The translations under genes were made by a program, and so were the position numbers. Positions 1-11,276 of a stretch of DNA of 64,000 bases are shown here, piece by piece. How positions within the stretch are numbered: the stretch's first letter is position 1; each line of letters begins with the position of its first letter. Below the pieces are notes generated by a model that was not told the origin of the DNA, made no database searches, and saw only the letters and a program-made list of their open reading frames with translations. The stretch is from Papio anubis (Eukaryota > Chordata > Mammalia > Primates > Cercopithecidae). The stretch is taken from positions 33,831,159-33,895,158 of the forward strand of contig NC_044988.1 of the NCBI RefSeq assembly GCF_008728515.1, written 5' to 3'.

Positions 1-620
1 AAGAAATCATATTAGGAATTTTTTTTCTTGAGTGTAAGTGACTAAAAACAACTCAAACAGGCTTAAGCAAATGTATTGACTCATTTAAAGGAAAAGTCCA
101 GGGATGTACCTCACTTCAGGCATAAACTGAGTCCAGGGGTTTGAATGATGTTACCAAGACTCATCACTTTTGATCTGTCCTCTAGTAGGGTCACCCCACT
201 GATGGTAGCAAGAAGTCATCAGAAGTTCTTGGCTTGTATCCTATCCTCTCAGCAGCCCCAATAAAATGAATCTTTCTGACAGTTCCCGAAAATGTCCCCC
301 AAGGGTTGAATATCATGGGATTGACTTAGTTATTTGCCCAACTCTAAATGAGTCACTATAACCAGTAGTGGTTGGTCAGATTGGCCACATCTGGGTGCAT
401 GCCAGCTCCAAGAGCCCAGCACACTTGGACCTTCTGTACTGCATGAGCTAAGAATAGGAGAGGCGGTCCCCAAGGAAATATGGCTTCTAGTGCCAAAAGA
501 CAAAAAAATGTATGCTGGGCGGCCAAAGCAATGAATTTGTACTGAAGAAATGTTCCTCTAGCCCCGAACACCTGGCAGCTTACCAAAATACTGCTTTAAA
601 CAACATTCCAGACACTCCCT
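1..620 (-). repeat. Diverged LTR-like repeat, family A copy 1
   Basis: The block opens with a stretch resembling 'aactcaaacaggcttaagc', then 'agtccagggatgt', and further on a CCAGTAGTGG..GATTGGCCA segment. The same ordered motifs recur in four other blocks of this window (near 7,920-9,000, 8,985-9,400, 21,590-22,090 and 55,790-56,335). I recognise it as a common old human interspersed repeat that reads like an LTR in the minus sense, but I do not assert its name. The frames in it are short and uninformative. Confidence 0.45.
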
Positions 621-976
621 CAGAATTCCAGTCAACACAATTTTCTCTATTCCACTGCATTATAGTTTGGTACTCTGGGCAGCTTCTCAGTTAGATCCCC
701 TTTATTCCAACTCTGTCTTTGCCAAGTGAGGAAGTTGTAGTAGAGGGACTTGGCCCAAGTCACACCACCAGGATAAGGAGGAGTTCAGACCAGATCCTGT
801 TCCCAGACCATTGGCTACTGAAACCAGGAAGCACTGCTGACCCTGCCACTTGGGCCAGCCCAGCAGCACAGCCTTGCTTGTCCCATGACCCAGCCAAGTT
901 CTGTTAGGACCCAAGATTGGTATAGATTATAGCACCAAAAGATCTCCAGGTTCTGGAATTGGTCCATTTTGGCCAT
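621..976. other. Unassigned sequence, possible MIR remnant
   Basis: No gene is visible. Around 715-830 there is a weak MIR-like antisense stretch (gaggaagttg... cccaagtcacaccaccag). The remainder shows no recognisable structure. Confidence 0.3.
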
Positions 977-1331
977 TGCTATGGTCTGAATATTCGTATC
1001 CTCCTCAGATTCATATGGTGAAATCCTAACCCCCAAGGCGATGGAATTAAGAGGTGGGGCTTTTGAGAGGTGATTAAGTCTGAGGAGCAGAATCTTCATG
1101 AATCAGATTAGTGTCCTTATAAGAGACACTTCCCCACTTTCTTTTCCACCTTGAGGACACAGCAAGAAAGCACTGCCTGCAAACCAGGAAATGGATCCTC
1201 ACTAGATACTAAATCTGCTGGCACCTTGATCTTGAACTTCCCATCCTCTAGAACTATGAAAAATAGGTTTCTGTTGTTTAGAAACCAGCCAGTCTATGGT
1301 CTTTTGTATAGCAGCCTGAACAGACTAAAGC
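977..1331 (+). mobile_element. MLT1-type MaLR solo LTR
   Basis: The sequence starts 'tatggtctgaat' and contains the MLT1 landmarks in order: 'gaaatcctaacccccaag', 'ggtggggc', 'gaggacacagcaagaa', 'ccttgatcttgaacttcc', the poly(A) region near 'tttctgttgtttag', and the end 'gcagcctgaacagacta'. This is an ERVL-MaLR LTR in sense orientation with no internal region beside it. Confidence 0.8.
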
Positions 1332-1655
1332 CTTCTGAGGTAATCATACCCTATTTTAGGCTCTGCAGAGGATGCAGATTTAGGTAAAAGGATGTTCTCA
1401 AGAGTCTCCGAAGAGTGATCATCTGGAAGGATACACACTGCGTCATTAATAGAAGTAGCATAGGCCTGTGAGATTGGGAAGCGTACTTTCACTTTTTGCT
1501 TTATCTATTCTCTGTTGTTGGAATTATTTAGAGGCAGGTACTGAGCCACAGTGGGATATCTGGAAGAATCACACTTGTACCTGAACACAGACTCAGGGAC
1601 AGGGTCGTTAGGGAGAAGACTCCGGACCCAAGCATAAGGCTACCACGTACCCAGA
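1332..1655. other. No recognisable feature
   Basis: Ordinary unique sequence between an MLT1 LTR and an Alu. I see no exon, RNA gene or repeat that I can name. Confidence 0.5.
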
Positions 1656-1671
1656 AAAATTAAGATCTTTA

Positions 1672-1870
1672 TTTTTATTTTTTTAAGAAAATGTCTCACT
1701 CTGTCACCCAGGCTGGAGTGTAGTGGTGTGATCTCAGCCGACTGCAGCCTTGACCTCTTGGGCTCAAGTGATCCTCCCACCTCAGCCTCCTGACTCCTGG
1801 GCTCAAGCAATCCTCCTGACTCAGCCTCCCAAAGTGCTGGGATTACAGGCATGAACCACTGTGCCCAGCC
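1672..1870 (-). mobile_element. Alu (old, internally deleted)
   Basis: Reverse-complement Alu: 'gtctcactctgtcacccaggctggag' at one end and 'caaagtgctgggattacaggcatga' at the other, with about 100 bp of the middle missing. It is flanked by imperfect direct repeats of aaaattaagatcttta (about 1656-1671 and 1871-1887), the expected target-site duplication. The divergence fits AluJ. Confidence 0.9.
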
Positions 1871-1887
1871 AAAAGTTAAGGTCTTTA

Positions 1888-2299
1888 AACGATGAGGACC
1901 TTTTCTTTCAGTGGCACTAACCCTAGTAGGGACTGTCACTTGCTACACTGATCCTAACACCATCAAGACTGTTGACTGGTGGACATGATGGTTACTGGCC
2001 TGGCCACTTCCCTTCTGGGCAATCTTACAAGGCATAGGAGAAAAACAGTCACTCAACTGGCCACACTTAGATTTTTTTTTTTCGTCTACACCTCCTCAAA
2101 GGAACACACCTATATTTTGACCTGAAAGGAAAATGACTAGCTTATTGTCTAGGCTTCACTCCAAATGACTTTAGATTTTATCATCAAATATGTCCTGAAA
2201 TGATAGATTTGCCATTTTGAGGACATCTAGAAGAATAAAGTTATATCCTAAAGTCAACAGAGGGTTTCCTAAATTTTTATTAAAAAGGTTTCCTTTGTT
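1888..2299. other. No recognisable feature
   Basis: AT-rich unique sequence with a short T-run near 2070. No coding or RNA signal is seen. Confidence 0.45.
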
Positions 2300-2313
2300 A
2301 AAATGAGGATTTT

Positions 2314-2630
2314 GGCAGGGCGCAGTGACTCACGCCTGTAATCCTAGGACTTTTGGAGGCCGAGGCAGGTGGATCACTTGAGGTCAGGAGTTCAAGACCA
2401 GCCTGGCCAACGTGGTGAAACCCCATCTCTACTAAAAATACAAAAATCAGCCAGGTGTGGTGGCGGGTGCCTGTAATCCCAGCTACTTGGGAGGCTGAGA
2501 CAAGAGAATTGCTTCAGCCCGGGAGGCGGAGGTTGCAGTGAGATGAGATTGTGCCACTGCACTCCAGCCTGGGTGACAGAGCAAGACTCTGTTTAAAAAC
2601 AGTAATAAAATAAAATAAAATAAAATAAAT
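2314..2630 (+). mobile_element. Alu (AluS-like)
   Basis: Full two-arm Alu starting 'ggcagggcgcagtgactcac', with the middle A-rich linker and a (TAAAA)n tail to about 2630. Candidate target duplication is aaaatgaggattt (2300) against aaaagtggattt (2631). Confidence 0.93.
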
Positions 2631-2639
2631 AAAAGTGGA

Positions 2640-4324
2640 TTTCACTTTTCCAGTTGGTTACTTTGAGGATGATGTTGTTCCTTTGCATGAGATTCCCTTT
2701 ACGCCATTGACCTGAGAATACCTGGTGGTTCCAACTGTGCTTGGAACTCACCTTCTTGCTCCACTCTCCCCCTGCTGATTCCTTCCCAGAAAGGGCCTGA
2801 TCCATCCCCACCTTGACGTCATCCCTTCTTCTCTGACACTAAGTGAAATCTCCAGTGACTGGCCTGGTAGTAGCCATGGATGTGTCTTTTTAATCATTAG
2901 TAAATCTAAGGACCCCGATAGTTCTGGGCCACTGAGTTTTTTCTTATAGAGTCTACAAGAAAGAAAGAGGTGGTGATGGGAGATAAAATAAACTCACCTT
3001 TTCTTTCCTATTTTCCCTTATCCACATAAGCAAAACCTTTTAGAAAACTGAAAATGAGATGTACCTGGAATAAGATGGAACTCTAAACCTTCAAGGGATG
3101 GGCACTGGAAGGAGATGTCCAGAGGAGCAGGAATGGGGCACAGGAGCGTGGAGGCAAGCTGCGGACAGGACAGTGCAGCTGGCTAGGAATATACTGCGTG
3201 TCCCCTTGGGGGCCTTTTGATTGCATTTCTATTACTCCCTCCCTCTGGCTCTCCAGTTCCCTCCTTACTCTCCTTTAAAGCTCTGCCCCAGCCTGGTTTC
3301 AAGATGAAAGACTGGGAACATGATGACCTTTTTCTCTTCTGCATTAAATTGATAGAAATGATAGCGAATATATTTTGTAAATCAATTAATGAATTGCAAA
3401 CATGAAAACACAACAGGGAACTGTCTTGCTGGACCAGAAATAGCAAAGCATTCCTAAGAGAAGGATGCAGACAGGAAACCCAAAGTAAATCAGACTTGAA
3501 ACCATAAGCCAGGCTGCTCCTGTGTCAAGAAACTGTCTAAGCCCAAGACTTACTCAGAAGAGCACCAAACAAGAATTACCAAACATCTGAGACAATAATA
3601 CCATGGAAGAAAGACAAACAACTCAGCAAATGAAAGTCCTTCCTAAGGAGGCAGTGTGGGTGGGGAGGTGAGGGCTGAGCCATGCTCTCCCTTAAAGAAT
3701 CCCGTGCGACCTGGGCATGCCCACTTCCCAGTAGACTGGCTCTTCCCAGCATGGTAACCAGTGGTGATTGTGCTGAGCAAATGCTTCTGTGATGGGGGAG
3801 GTGCTGGCAGGGATGTATGCACACAAAGATGCTGTGGATAGTCTGGATTTCTTGCTAATGTGGGCTGTGGTGTTGGAGCCTTTGGTCCAGGATGCTCCTG
3901 GAAGAAGGGTCAGTCTTTGCAGCCCAAACGGTGGAGCTGAACTCCCAAGTTAACACTTGCAAGTTCATTTATTGCCTACTAAGCAGTGGGCAGGTTGGCT
4001 ATCCACTCTTTCTCATCTCTGTGTCTTTAAAGCCATGATTCTTGAGGGAGGGGAGGGAGGGGGAAGCATGCCTTCCAGAGTAAGAGTATCAGGGTCATTT
4101 ATTCTCTCCCTCTGATCCCAGCAGCTATAAACTCCATCCTGCCCCCTCCTCAATTCTGATATGCTTTCTCTAGGGTATATGTGGTGTCCACCCCCACTGA
4201 AGAGACATGTTTTGATATTCAGCTGGGCTGAGGTAGTTAAAAATTTAGAGAGCCACCATTTTTAGGTAAATGTGATTCTTTCCAATTTGTATAAATCACC
4301 TATCTGGTACAAACTATCTTCCTT
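2640..4324. other. Unassigned unique sequence
   Basis: No gene or named repeat is recognised over about 1.7 kb. Local frames are short (under 90 codons) and occur on both strands. The only structure is the G-rich motif at 4046-4063, listed separately. Confidence 0.45.
4046..4063 (+). other. G-quadruplex motif with single-base loops
   Basis: Four runs of three to five G separated only by single A bases (G3-A-G4-A-G3-A-G5). This matches the canonical G4 pattern with the shortest possible loops, the most stable class known in vitro. Confidence 0.75.
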
Positions 4325-5190
4325 ATTCTGATGACCCAAATGCATCTCTCTCACCAGAGCTCTTTAACTGTTTCAGAATTACAGCCCAGCTTTCTCCCCG
4401 TTGAAGACCCCACAGGAATGTGAAGCCTAAATGTCCAAAGCAGAGCTCATTTCATCTTGCTTCCAGAGCTGATCCTCAGCCTACATTTGTTTTCTTGGTG
4501 GATGACAGCTCAATCCAGAAATCTTGGACTATTTATTTTATTTATTTATATAGAAGATGCAAGGTAAGATCTTGGAGTCCTCTTCTGCTCTACCCTCTCT
4601 TATTTCCCAAATTCTACAACCCCTTCCTCCACTGCCCTGCCCCCACCACACACACACCCTTTTTTTCAGAGATAGGGTCTTGCTTGGTTGCCCAGGCTGG
4701 AGTGCAGTGATGCAATCATGGCTTCTTGCAACCTCAACCTCCAGGCCTCAAGCAATTCTCCCGCCTCAGCCCCCTGAGTAACTAGGACTATAGGTGTGAG
4801 CCACCAGGTCTAATTTTTAAATTTTTAAAGAAATGGAGTCTCACTGTATTGTTTAGGTTGGTCTCAAACTCCTGGCCCCAAGCAGTCTTCCCACTTCAGC
4901 CTCCCAAAATGCTGGGTTTACAGATGTGAGCCACCATGCCTGGCTCCCACACCCTTTTCGTCAGCCTCTAGTCATATTAATTCTAACTCCTTAGTAGTTC
5001 TCATCATTATCCCTTTTCTCCACATCCATGGACACTTAACCATTTAATTAATTTTGGCATCTACAGTCTCCTAATTGGTTTCTCTGACTCTAGTCTTGCT
5101 CCCTCCAATTCATTTTCCTCTCTGCTCTCCAGATCTATCTCAGTAAAACAAATCTTACCAGGCCACTTCCCTGTTAAAGTCTTCACTGTA
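4325..5190 (+). repeat. L2 LINE 3' region, split by an Alu
   Basis: Motifs of the L2 3' region appear in order: 'tgtccaaa.cagagctcatt', 'ccagaaatcttgga', then after the Alu 'ggacac...ctcctaattggttt', 'ttgctccctccaattcatt' and 'ccacttccctgttaaag'. The Alu at 4665-4945 interrupts it, so the L2 is the older element. Confidence 0.65.
4665..4945 (-). mobile_element. Alu (AluJ-like) inside L2
   Basis: Reverse-complement Alu from 'cagagatagggtcttgc' to 'gtgagccaccatgcctgg'. It is flanked by cacaccctttt repeats (about 4653 and 4948), consistent with a target-site duplication. Many differences from the consensus indicate an old copy. Confidence 0.9.
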
Positions 5191-5214
5191 AAGGGGAATA
5201 GGGAATTTGTATCA

Positions 5215-5445
5215 GAAGTTCTAAAAATCTTCATAGCCTTTGATGGGTATAATTTCCTTGCTAGAAGTTTATCCTAAGGAAATAATCAGATGTTTGGACA
5301 AAGGTTTGAGTACAAAGATGGTCACAGGACAAATCTAACCATTTGATATTAGGAAATTTGTCAAACCAAAGGACATTTATAAGATGAAATCTTATATAGC
5401 CATTCTATGTTGTGAGCTACAGAGAATTTAAAAATATGTTGAGGA
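5215..5445 (+). repeat. L1M 3'-end-like fragment
   Basis: Contains 'ctaaggaaataatcaga' and 'atagccattctatgttgt', which follow the old L1 3' UTR pattern (countable 'cagccattaaaaat' region). Degraded, assigned by pattern only. Confidence 0.45.
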
Positions 5446-5469
5446 CAGCTTGGACCAGGTGGTGTCTTT

Positions 5470-5640
5470 GCTGATCCCCATGGTACCCTTGGCATATCTC
5501 CCTCAGGGCATCAGAGGTCTTATCCCACTGTGTCTGCCTGTTCTTGGTTCTTCCCCACTGGGTTATAAGGTTCTGGAAGGGACTGTGTTGTATTTGTCTC
5601 TTTACCCCCACGTCCTGTAGCAAAGCTGGCATACAGTATG
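5470..5640 (+). repeat. L2 3' tail
   Basis: Ends with 'ggaagggactgtgttgtatttgtc' then 'ggcatacagta', the usual L2 tail order of 'gggactgtgtc...ccagcac...ggcacatagta'. No coding content. Confidence 0.45.
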
Positions 5641-7309
5641 GTGTGGGAGTGGCATGTCCTTAAGGATAATTCTGCTTCAAGATCTGACACACCCTTAAGT
5701 GGTATATCCAAAACTGAAATCAATGCTCCTCGCAACCCCCACCCCCCAAAAATCTCAGACTCAGAATTGTATTCCTCCCCTCCATGGCCATCTCCATGAA
5801 AGAATCATTTTTGGTGGCCTTGGAGGTACCAACCTTTCTCAGACTGGTGAAGAACATGGTGTGGTGTGATCCTATCCCAGAGCTCCTTAATCTTCCCTAT
5901 ACCCCAGCACCCAGATTTTAAAAAATAGGGCTCAGCCTGGGCTCTGAGGTGAGGGAAGAGGAAAGTGGGGACTAGCCAGGGCCCTGAGGCATGGGTGGGG
6001 TGTGGCGTGACGTGGCAAGGGGTGGGAGTGGGCAGGAGAGACTGCCTGGGTGAGGCTCGCCTCAGATGGAGAAGCCTGACCTGGATCCACTTGCTGCCTG
6101 TAGGAGCTCAGTTGCCAAAACCTGTCTGGCCTAAAGACAGGCACAGTTTGATTTAATACTTGGTACTGACCTCACTTGAACATTAAATCAATAAATGCCA
6201 ACTTAATGGAGCTGTTGCTGGGAAACTAAGGAGTATCAAGTATCCAATATCTGCACGGAGGAGATTGTTTTGATCTGTTTTGTTTTTCTAAAGCTGTTAC
6301 TTGCTCCTTGGTGCCCTTTAGATTATTCATTTTTGGTAGGAAAGTGGCTCCCACAGTCTCCTCTCCACCCACCCTTTGGAGAAGCTTGGAAATGCACTCA
6401 GCAGCTGCCCCCATGATGAGCTGAAGGGCCTGTCCTGTGCAGGTTGGCAGGTCTTCCCAACAGGCAGAGTGAGGAGTTTGTGAATGAGGGAGGAGACTAT
6501 GGTGTCTCCGAAGGAAAACTCTAGAGGCAAAACACTTAAGTAACAATGACCGGTTCAACCTCTGGATCTCTCTTGCAGCTCGCTGAGACTCTATTTCCAG
6601 CCGAACTGTGTAGCTCTCAGTGTGGGTGCCTTTTATCCATCACTGGTGTCATGCCAGGTCATCTTCATCTTTTCTTAGCTAGCTGAGGACAGTCATCCAA
6701 GCTGGGGTCTCCTCTCCTGTGTGTCTCTCCTAGGGATGGAGTTGCCAGGTTTGTGCTTGTTTTTACTTCTTGTCCAGCCTTTCCTTCCCCTCCCTTTCCT
6801 GTTCCCTGGGTCGACCATAGCAGAGGTTGTGTTGGAGGAGGGTACTGGCTTTTGGGAAAAAGAGGACAACACGGCTGCCACAAACACTACCCAGACACGG
6901 GCTGGGAATGGGGCCTTGGATGCCAGCTGTTGGGTGCCTGCCTTGCAGCCAGCTCAGCCAAAGCATGTGGTTCTGATTGTCTCCTTTCTTCTGCTTCGCA
7001 GCCAGTCATAAATGCCATCTTCCTTGGATGTCTGAGTCCCTTGGAAACTGGGCTCTGAACTCGATTCCACTGGGGTTGACCATGGGCTATGCTATCAGAA
7101 TTTCCACCTAGGCCTCCAGTTTCCTTAGAGCAAAAGGAAAACAAATTGCGAAACGGGAGTAGCAGAGTAGAAAGGTGGTCTAAGGACAGCTGTTCTGACC
7201 TGAGTAAAATTACATCCCTGATGGGAGGCAGGAAGTGCAGCACCTTCCACACCTGAAACCATCACTTAAATAGTGCTTCATGGTTTGGGGACTGTGACAG
7301 TTTCCTACA
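5641..7309. other. Unassigned unique sequence
   Basis: Mixed-GC sequence with no recognised repeat. The longest open frames (96-121 codons near 6,720-7,250) overlap one another on both strands without splice or start context, so I treat them as chance. Confidence 0.4.
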
Positions 7310-7760
7310 TGCTATAACAGTGTACTATAAACTGGGTGGCTTAAAACAACAGAAATTTATCATCTCACAGTTCTGGAAGCCAGAAGTCCAAAATCAACTT
7401 GCTGGCAGTTGGTTCCTTCTGAGAGTTCTGAGGGAGAATCTTTTCCTTGCCTCTCTCTTAGCTTCTGGTAATCCCAGACATTCCTTGGCTTATAGATGCT
7501 TATAGATGTTCTTTGAATAGTAGATGCAATCCTCCATTTTCGTATGGTGTTCTCCTTGGGTCTCTGTCTTCATGTCTCTCTTCTGTTGAAGATACCAATC
7601 ATATTGAATTAGAAGTCCACCTACTCCAGTACGACCTCATCTTATCTAATTAAATCTTCAACAACCCTATTTCCAAATCATGTTACATTCTGAGGTTCTG
7701 GGGTTAGGACTTCAACATATCTTTTTTTTAGGGGATATATAGTTCAACCCATAATGGAGA
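7310..7760 (-). mobile_element. MLT1-type MaLR LTR
   Basis: Reverse complement of MLT1: 'gggtggcttaaaacaacagaaattta', 'cacagttctggaagccagaagtcc', 'ccttgcctctctcttagcttctggta', then 'gttacattctgaggttctggggttaggacttcaac'. It looks nearly complete apart from decay. Confidence 0.8.
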
Positions 7761-8017
7761 TCAAAGGCTGAAGGATTTGCAGCAAGCAGATCCGGGTGTT
7801 ATGTGGGTACCTTGGAAGCCCTGCCAAAACAGTGGTCTTGTTAATTCTACAGAGAAAGCCGTCTGAACTCCAAGATTTCATAAAACTGTATTTGTATGTA
7901 TTGTATTGGTGAAGACTTCAGTGGCAAGTCATAGAAATTAACTTAAATCAGTTTAGGTTGCAAATGATGGAAACTCAATTCCAGCTGGTTTATACAAAGC
8001 ATTAAAAAAAGAAGTTC

Positions 8018-8340
8018 GGCTGGGTGCAGTAGCTCACACCTATAATCCCAGCACTTTGGGAAGGTGAGGTGGGTGGATCACTTGAAGTCAGGAGTTTGAG
8101 AACAGCCTGGCCAACATGGTGAAACTCCATTTCTACTAAAACTACAAAAATTAGTCGGGTGTGGTGGTGGGCACCTGTAATCCCAGCTACTCAGGAGGCT
8201 GAGGTAAGAGAATTGCTTGAACCCTGGAGGTGGAGGTTGCAGTGAGCCGAGATCGCACCACTGCACTCCAGTGTGAGCAAAAGAGTAAGACTCCATCTCA
8301 AAAAAAAAAAAAAAAAAACAAGACAGAAAGAAAGAAAGAA
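8018..8340 (+). mobile_element. Alu (AluS-like)
   Basis: Full-length Alu beginning 'ggctgggtgcagtagc', with an A-tail that grades into (GAAA)n. Flanks aaaagaagttc (8007) and aaagaaattc (8334) look like a target duplication. It interrupts family A copy 2. Confidence 0.93.
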
Positions 8341-8371
8341 ATTCATTGTAATGAATTGTAATTCAATTCGT

Positions 8372-8406
8372 GTAAAAACCACGATTATTTTTGTACCAGC
8401 CTAATA
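8372..8406 (-). mobile_element. Half of a MADE1/mariner terminal inverted repeat
   Basis: The stretch 'aaaaaccacgattatttttg' followed by 'taccagcctaata' is the MADE1 right terminal repeat in slightly decayed form. The left arm is missing, in contrast to the complete copy at 31268-31339. Confidence 0.6.
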
Positions 8407-8483
8407 CAACCAGAAAAATCTGGGAATGGACCTAGTTTTAGGTAGAGTAGAATCTAAGGCTCAAATTATGTGTTCAGAAGTGT

Positions 8484-8575
8484 CTCTCCTCCCTCCTCCC
8501 TTCTTTCCTTCTTCTTTCTCTCTCCCACCCTTCCTCCCTCCCTTTTTTCTTCTCTCTGCTCTCTCTTTACCTGTC
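8484..8575 (+). repeat. Polypyrimidine tract
   Basis: About 90 bp of almost pure C/T (cctccctcctcccttctttcc and similar). Low-complexity sequence. Confidence 0.8.
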
Positions 8576-8984
8576 CTTCTCTTAGATTGGATTGTTTCTG
8601 CTTGGTTTCATTCTGCAGGTAGGGTCTCTTCACAAAGAGGGCTTTAAAATGGTGCCTGAACATTCTGAAAACATCATCTCAGTTTAGCTACCCCAGCAGA
8701 ATGAGAACTTCTCTTCCCAACTCCCTAGATTAATCCTGGGGAAGACATTGATTGGCCTTGCTTGAGTCATGTGCCCGTACACAAACCAATCATTGTGGCC
8801 AGGGGGATAGGGTGCCTGATTGGCCAGTCTGGATCACGTACTCACCCTCTGGGAGCTATCCATGACAACTTGTCCTGCTAGATAGGACCTCATGAAAATA
8901 GGTGAAAACCAAAGAAGGGGGAAACAAGTTACTAGACCAACACTATAGCTACTACAGTCCACTATATATTCCAGCTAGCTTAAA

Positions 8985-9400
8985 GAAAAGGGGGAATTTG
9001 TCTTAAGGATACAGGGGTATCTTGTGGAATACAAGGGAAGGCATACAGTTGGGTCTTTGGAGAGAACTTGGAAGCTATCAGGACCCTGGCAGCTTCTTTC
9101 AGTCTAGATGCTTCATTCTCTCTCTCTGAAATCCTCATTTTTCTGCTTCTTAGTGTACCCAGTGGGAAAAAAGTGGTGTCTCTATAACCTCCTGGTTTTT
9201 ATCTTCTTCATTCAAGTGACCAGCCTAATTTACATGTCCAAGGAAAGAAAGCTGATTGACCCAGCTTGAGTCAGATTTTCACCCCCTAATCAATTGTGTT
9301 TGGTGTGCCTGGGGGAGGGGGCCATACACCAGAAACATAACATACCCAGAGGAGAAGGATCCAATATGTGTCAGTTTTAATCTCCTACAAGTGTAAAAGG
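8985..9400 (-). repeat. Family A-related repeat copy 3
   Basis: Contains 'aaggatacaggggtatc', 'gaatacaagggaaggca', 'gaacttggaagctatcagga', 'cacccctaatcaattg'-like and 'ttgacccagcttgagtca'. It sits head to tail after copy 2 and shares its CCAATCA/GTGCC motif block. Confidence 0.4.
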
Positions 9401-9419
9401 TCCCTAGAATCATCCTAAG

Positions 9420-9580
9420 GATCATTTTATCCTAAGACTTTCATTTTGCAGATAAATGGAAGTCTCAAAAAGTTAAAGACTTTGAGATCTCACCCATACA
9501 CACAGAGGCAAGACAATGACTTAGCTGTAATTAATGCCCGGGTCTCAGGATTTCCTTTCCAGCTCCTTCTACAACTCCAT
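9420..9580 (-). repeat. MIR SINE
   Basis: The antisense MIR core is recognisable: 'cattttgcagataaatgga...aagt..aaagttaaagact', with later 'cttagctgtaattaatgcccgggtctcaggat'. Ancient mammal-wide SINE. Confidence 0.6.
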
Positions 9581-9657
9581 GTTTAGGCTTAATAATCTCC
9601 ATGGCTCTTGTCTATAGAGAAAAGTAAAAAGCAAGTATAATCACATACAACACACCT

Positions 9658-9697
9658 ATGCACACACATCCACACACACACACACAAACACACCCAC
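9658..9697 (+). repeat. Short (CA)n microsatellite
   Basis: Interrupted cacaca runs with CATC and CAAA interruptions. Confidence 0.8.
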
Positions 9698-9789
9698 CCC
9701 GTTGGTGAACAGAAAACCCGTCTTACTCCTTCATAGCCTTTGCTTCTGCTATCCTTCTGTCTGAGTGGTCCTTCCACCTCTGACATCCA

Positions 9790-10095
9790 ACCCTTGGCTT
9801 GGTTAATTCCTATACATCTTTTAAAGCTCAGCTCAGTTATGACTTGCTAAAAGAAGCTCTTCTGAAATCCCAAACTAGGTCAGCCCCTACCCTGTTTTGT
9901 GTTTTCCTAGTGTTTCTGGATTTTCCTTCTTTGGTCATTAAGTTACTGAGAATGAAAATTTGTGTAATTTATTCAGTAGGTGCCTCCTCCTGGGTTGCAA
10001 GAGCTACAGGGCCAAGACTGTGTAATATCCCTGTGTTGGGCACCATTCTTGCACATGGTAGGTGCTTGGTGAATATTTGTCAGGAAAACCAAAAA
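9790..10095 (+). repeat. L2 LINE 3' end
   Basis: Reads through the L2 3' landmarks: 'cttttaaagctcagctcag', 'aagaagctcttctgaaatcc', and the tail 'ttgcacatggtaggtgcttggtgaatatttg'. The 100-codon frame across it is a chance frame. Confidence 0.7.
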
Positions 10096-10267
10096 GAATG
10101 AAACATAAGAGAACAACAAGAAAAAGAGCCTTTACCTTTACACTTTCTCTTGGAGGAATATTTTGCTTCTTATTCTTGTGAATTCTGGGAGATTAGGAAA
10201 AAAACTTCTGAAATGAAGTTTATTTCAGAAGTAATTTTTATGGGAGAGCTTTCAGAATTCTTAGCCT

Positions 10268-10388
10268 CAGTAATGATAATGGCTAACATTTTGGAGCAGC
10301 TACTATCTGCCAGGCTTGGCAGTGCTAAGTGCCTTGCCCCTTTTGATCTTCACATGAACTCTTTGGAATAGGTACTATAGGTGCTGAG
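10268..10388 (-). repeat. MIR SINE fragment
   Basis: 'gataatggctaacattttgg', 'ctatctgccaggcttggca' and 'gtgctaagtgcctt' follow antisense MIR order. 'catgaactctttggaataggtacta' completes the match. Confidence 0.7.
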
Positions 10389-10389
10389 C

Positions 10390-10889
10390 CTGGCTCTTCA
10401 GAACAATAAGCATCCTGACAAATGACTGGTCCCTTGAAGACAGTACCAGATCTCATTCTTTGCACCTGCCCGGAGACTAGCCAGAGGCTGAGGTGTGCTT
10501 AGTAAATGGGGATCATGGCTCAGAGGCCCTTGCAGGAACCTAGAACCTCACTCACTTCCTCTGGTTCCAGAGCAGGGGTTTGTAGAATCTGCAGGGAGAC
10601 ACTGGTGGGTGTTTTCATAGGAGACTGTAATGGCCAAGCAGCTTTAAAAGGGCTAAGGGAATTTTCTGGGATGCTCTAAGCTTAGATGAGAGCTGGCTTT
10701 GCTTTGGGCCAAAAATCTGTGGGTGGTGGTCAGATCTGCTTCTATGTCCTTGTAAATAAAAAACCTTTGAAATGCACAACCACACAAAAAGCACCATTTA
10801 TTTGAACTTTTTGAATCTGTTCTTACTAAGTGAGTACTTATGCTTGCCACCAGAAACTGATTGATTTCTTTCTAAACCGCTTGGTATCT
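10390..10889. other. No recognisable feature
   Basis: Unique sequence between a MIR and an MLT1 LTR. No coding signal beyond short overlapping frames. Confidence 0.45.
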
Positions 10890-11276
10890 GTCTTAGTCTT
10901 TTATATATCTGTAACCATATGCAATACCATAAATTGAGTGGCTTATAAGCAATGGAAATTTCTCTTTCACGGTTCTGCAGGATGGAAGGTCCAAGATCAA
11001 GGCACTGGCAGATTTGGTGTCTGGTGAGGGCTCACTTCCTGGTTTTGTAGATGGAGCCTTCTTGCGGTGTCCTCCTCACATGGTAGAAGGGGTCAGGGGT
11101 TCTCTGGGCACCTCCCAGTTTTTTCTTTTAATAAGGATATTCACTAATCTTTTTCTGATGACTCTGCCCCATGACATAATTATCTCCCAAAGGCCCCACC
11201 TCCTAATACCACCACCTTGGGGATCAGGTGTCAACATCGGAATTTTGAGGGGATGCAAACATTGAGGCCATTGGAT
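10890..11276 (-). mobile_element. MLT1-type MaLR LTR
   Basis: Antisense MLT1 landmarks: 'gagtggcttataagcaatgg', 'ggtgtctggtgagggctcacttcctgg', 'tgtcctcctcacatggtagaagg', 'ctcccaaaggccccacctcc', 'accttggggatcaggtgtcaaca'. Near full length. Confidence 0.82.

Larger units (their letters stand above)
7920..9000 (-). repeat. Family A repeat copy 2, split by an Alu
   Basis: The left part (7920-8015) holds 'gatggaaactcaattccagctgg'. After the Alu, 'gtagggtctcttcac', 'ccagcagaatgagaacttctct', 'acattgattggccttgcttgagtca' and 'accaatcattgtggccaggg' follow. Same motif order as the block at 1-620. Family name not asserted. Confidence 0.5.

Noticed and set aside
8426..8663. Frames over the CT-rich tract
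   Set aside because: Low-complexity artefacts of a polypyrimidine stretch.
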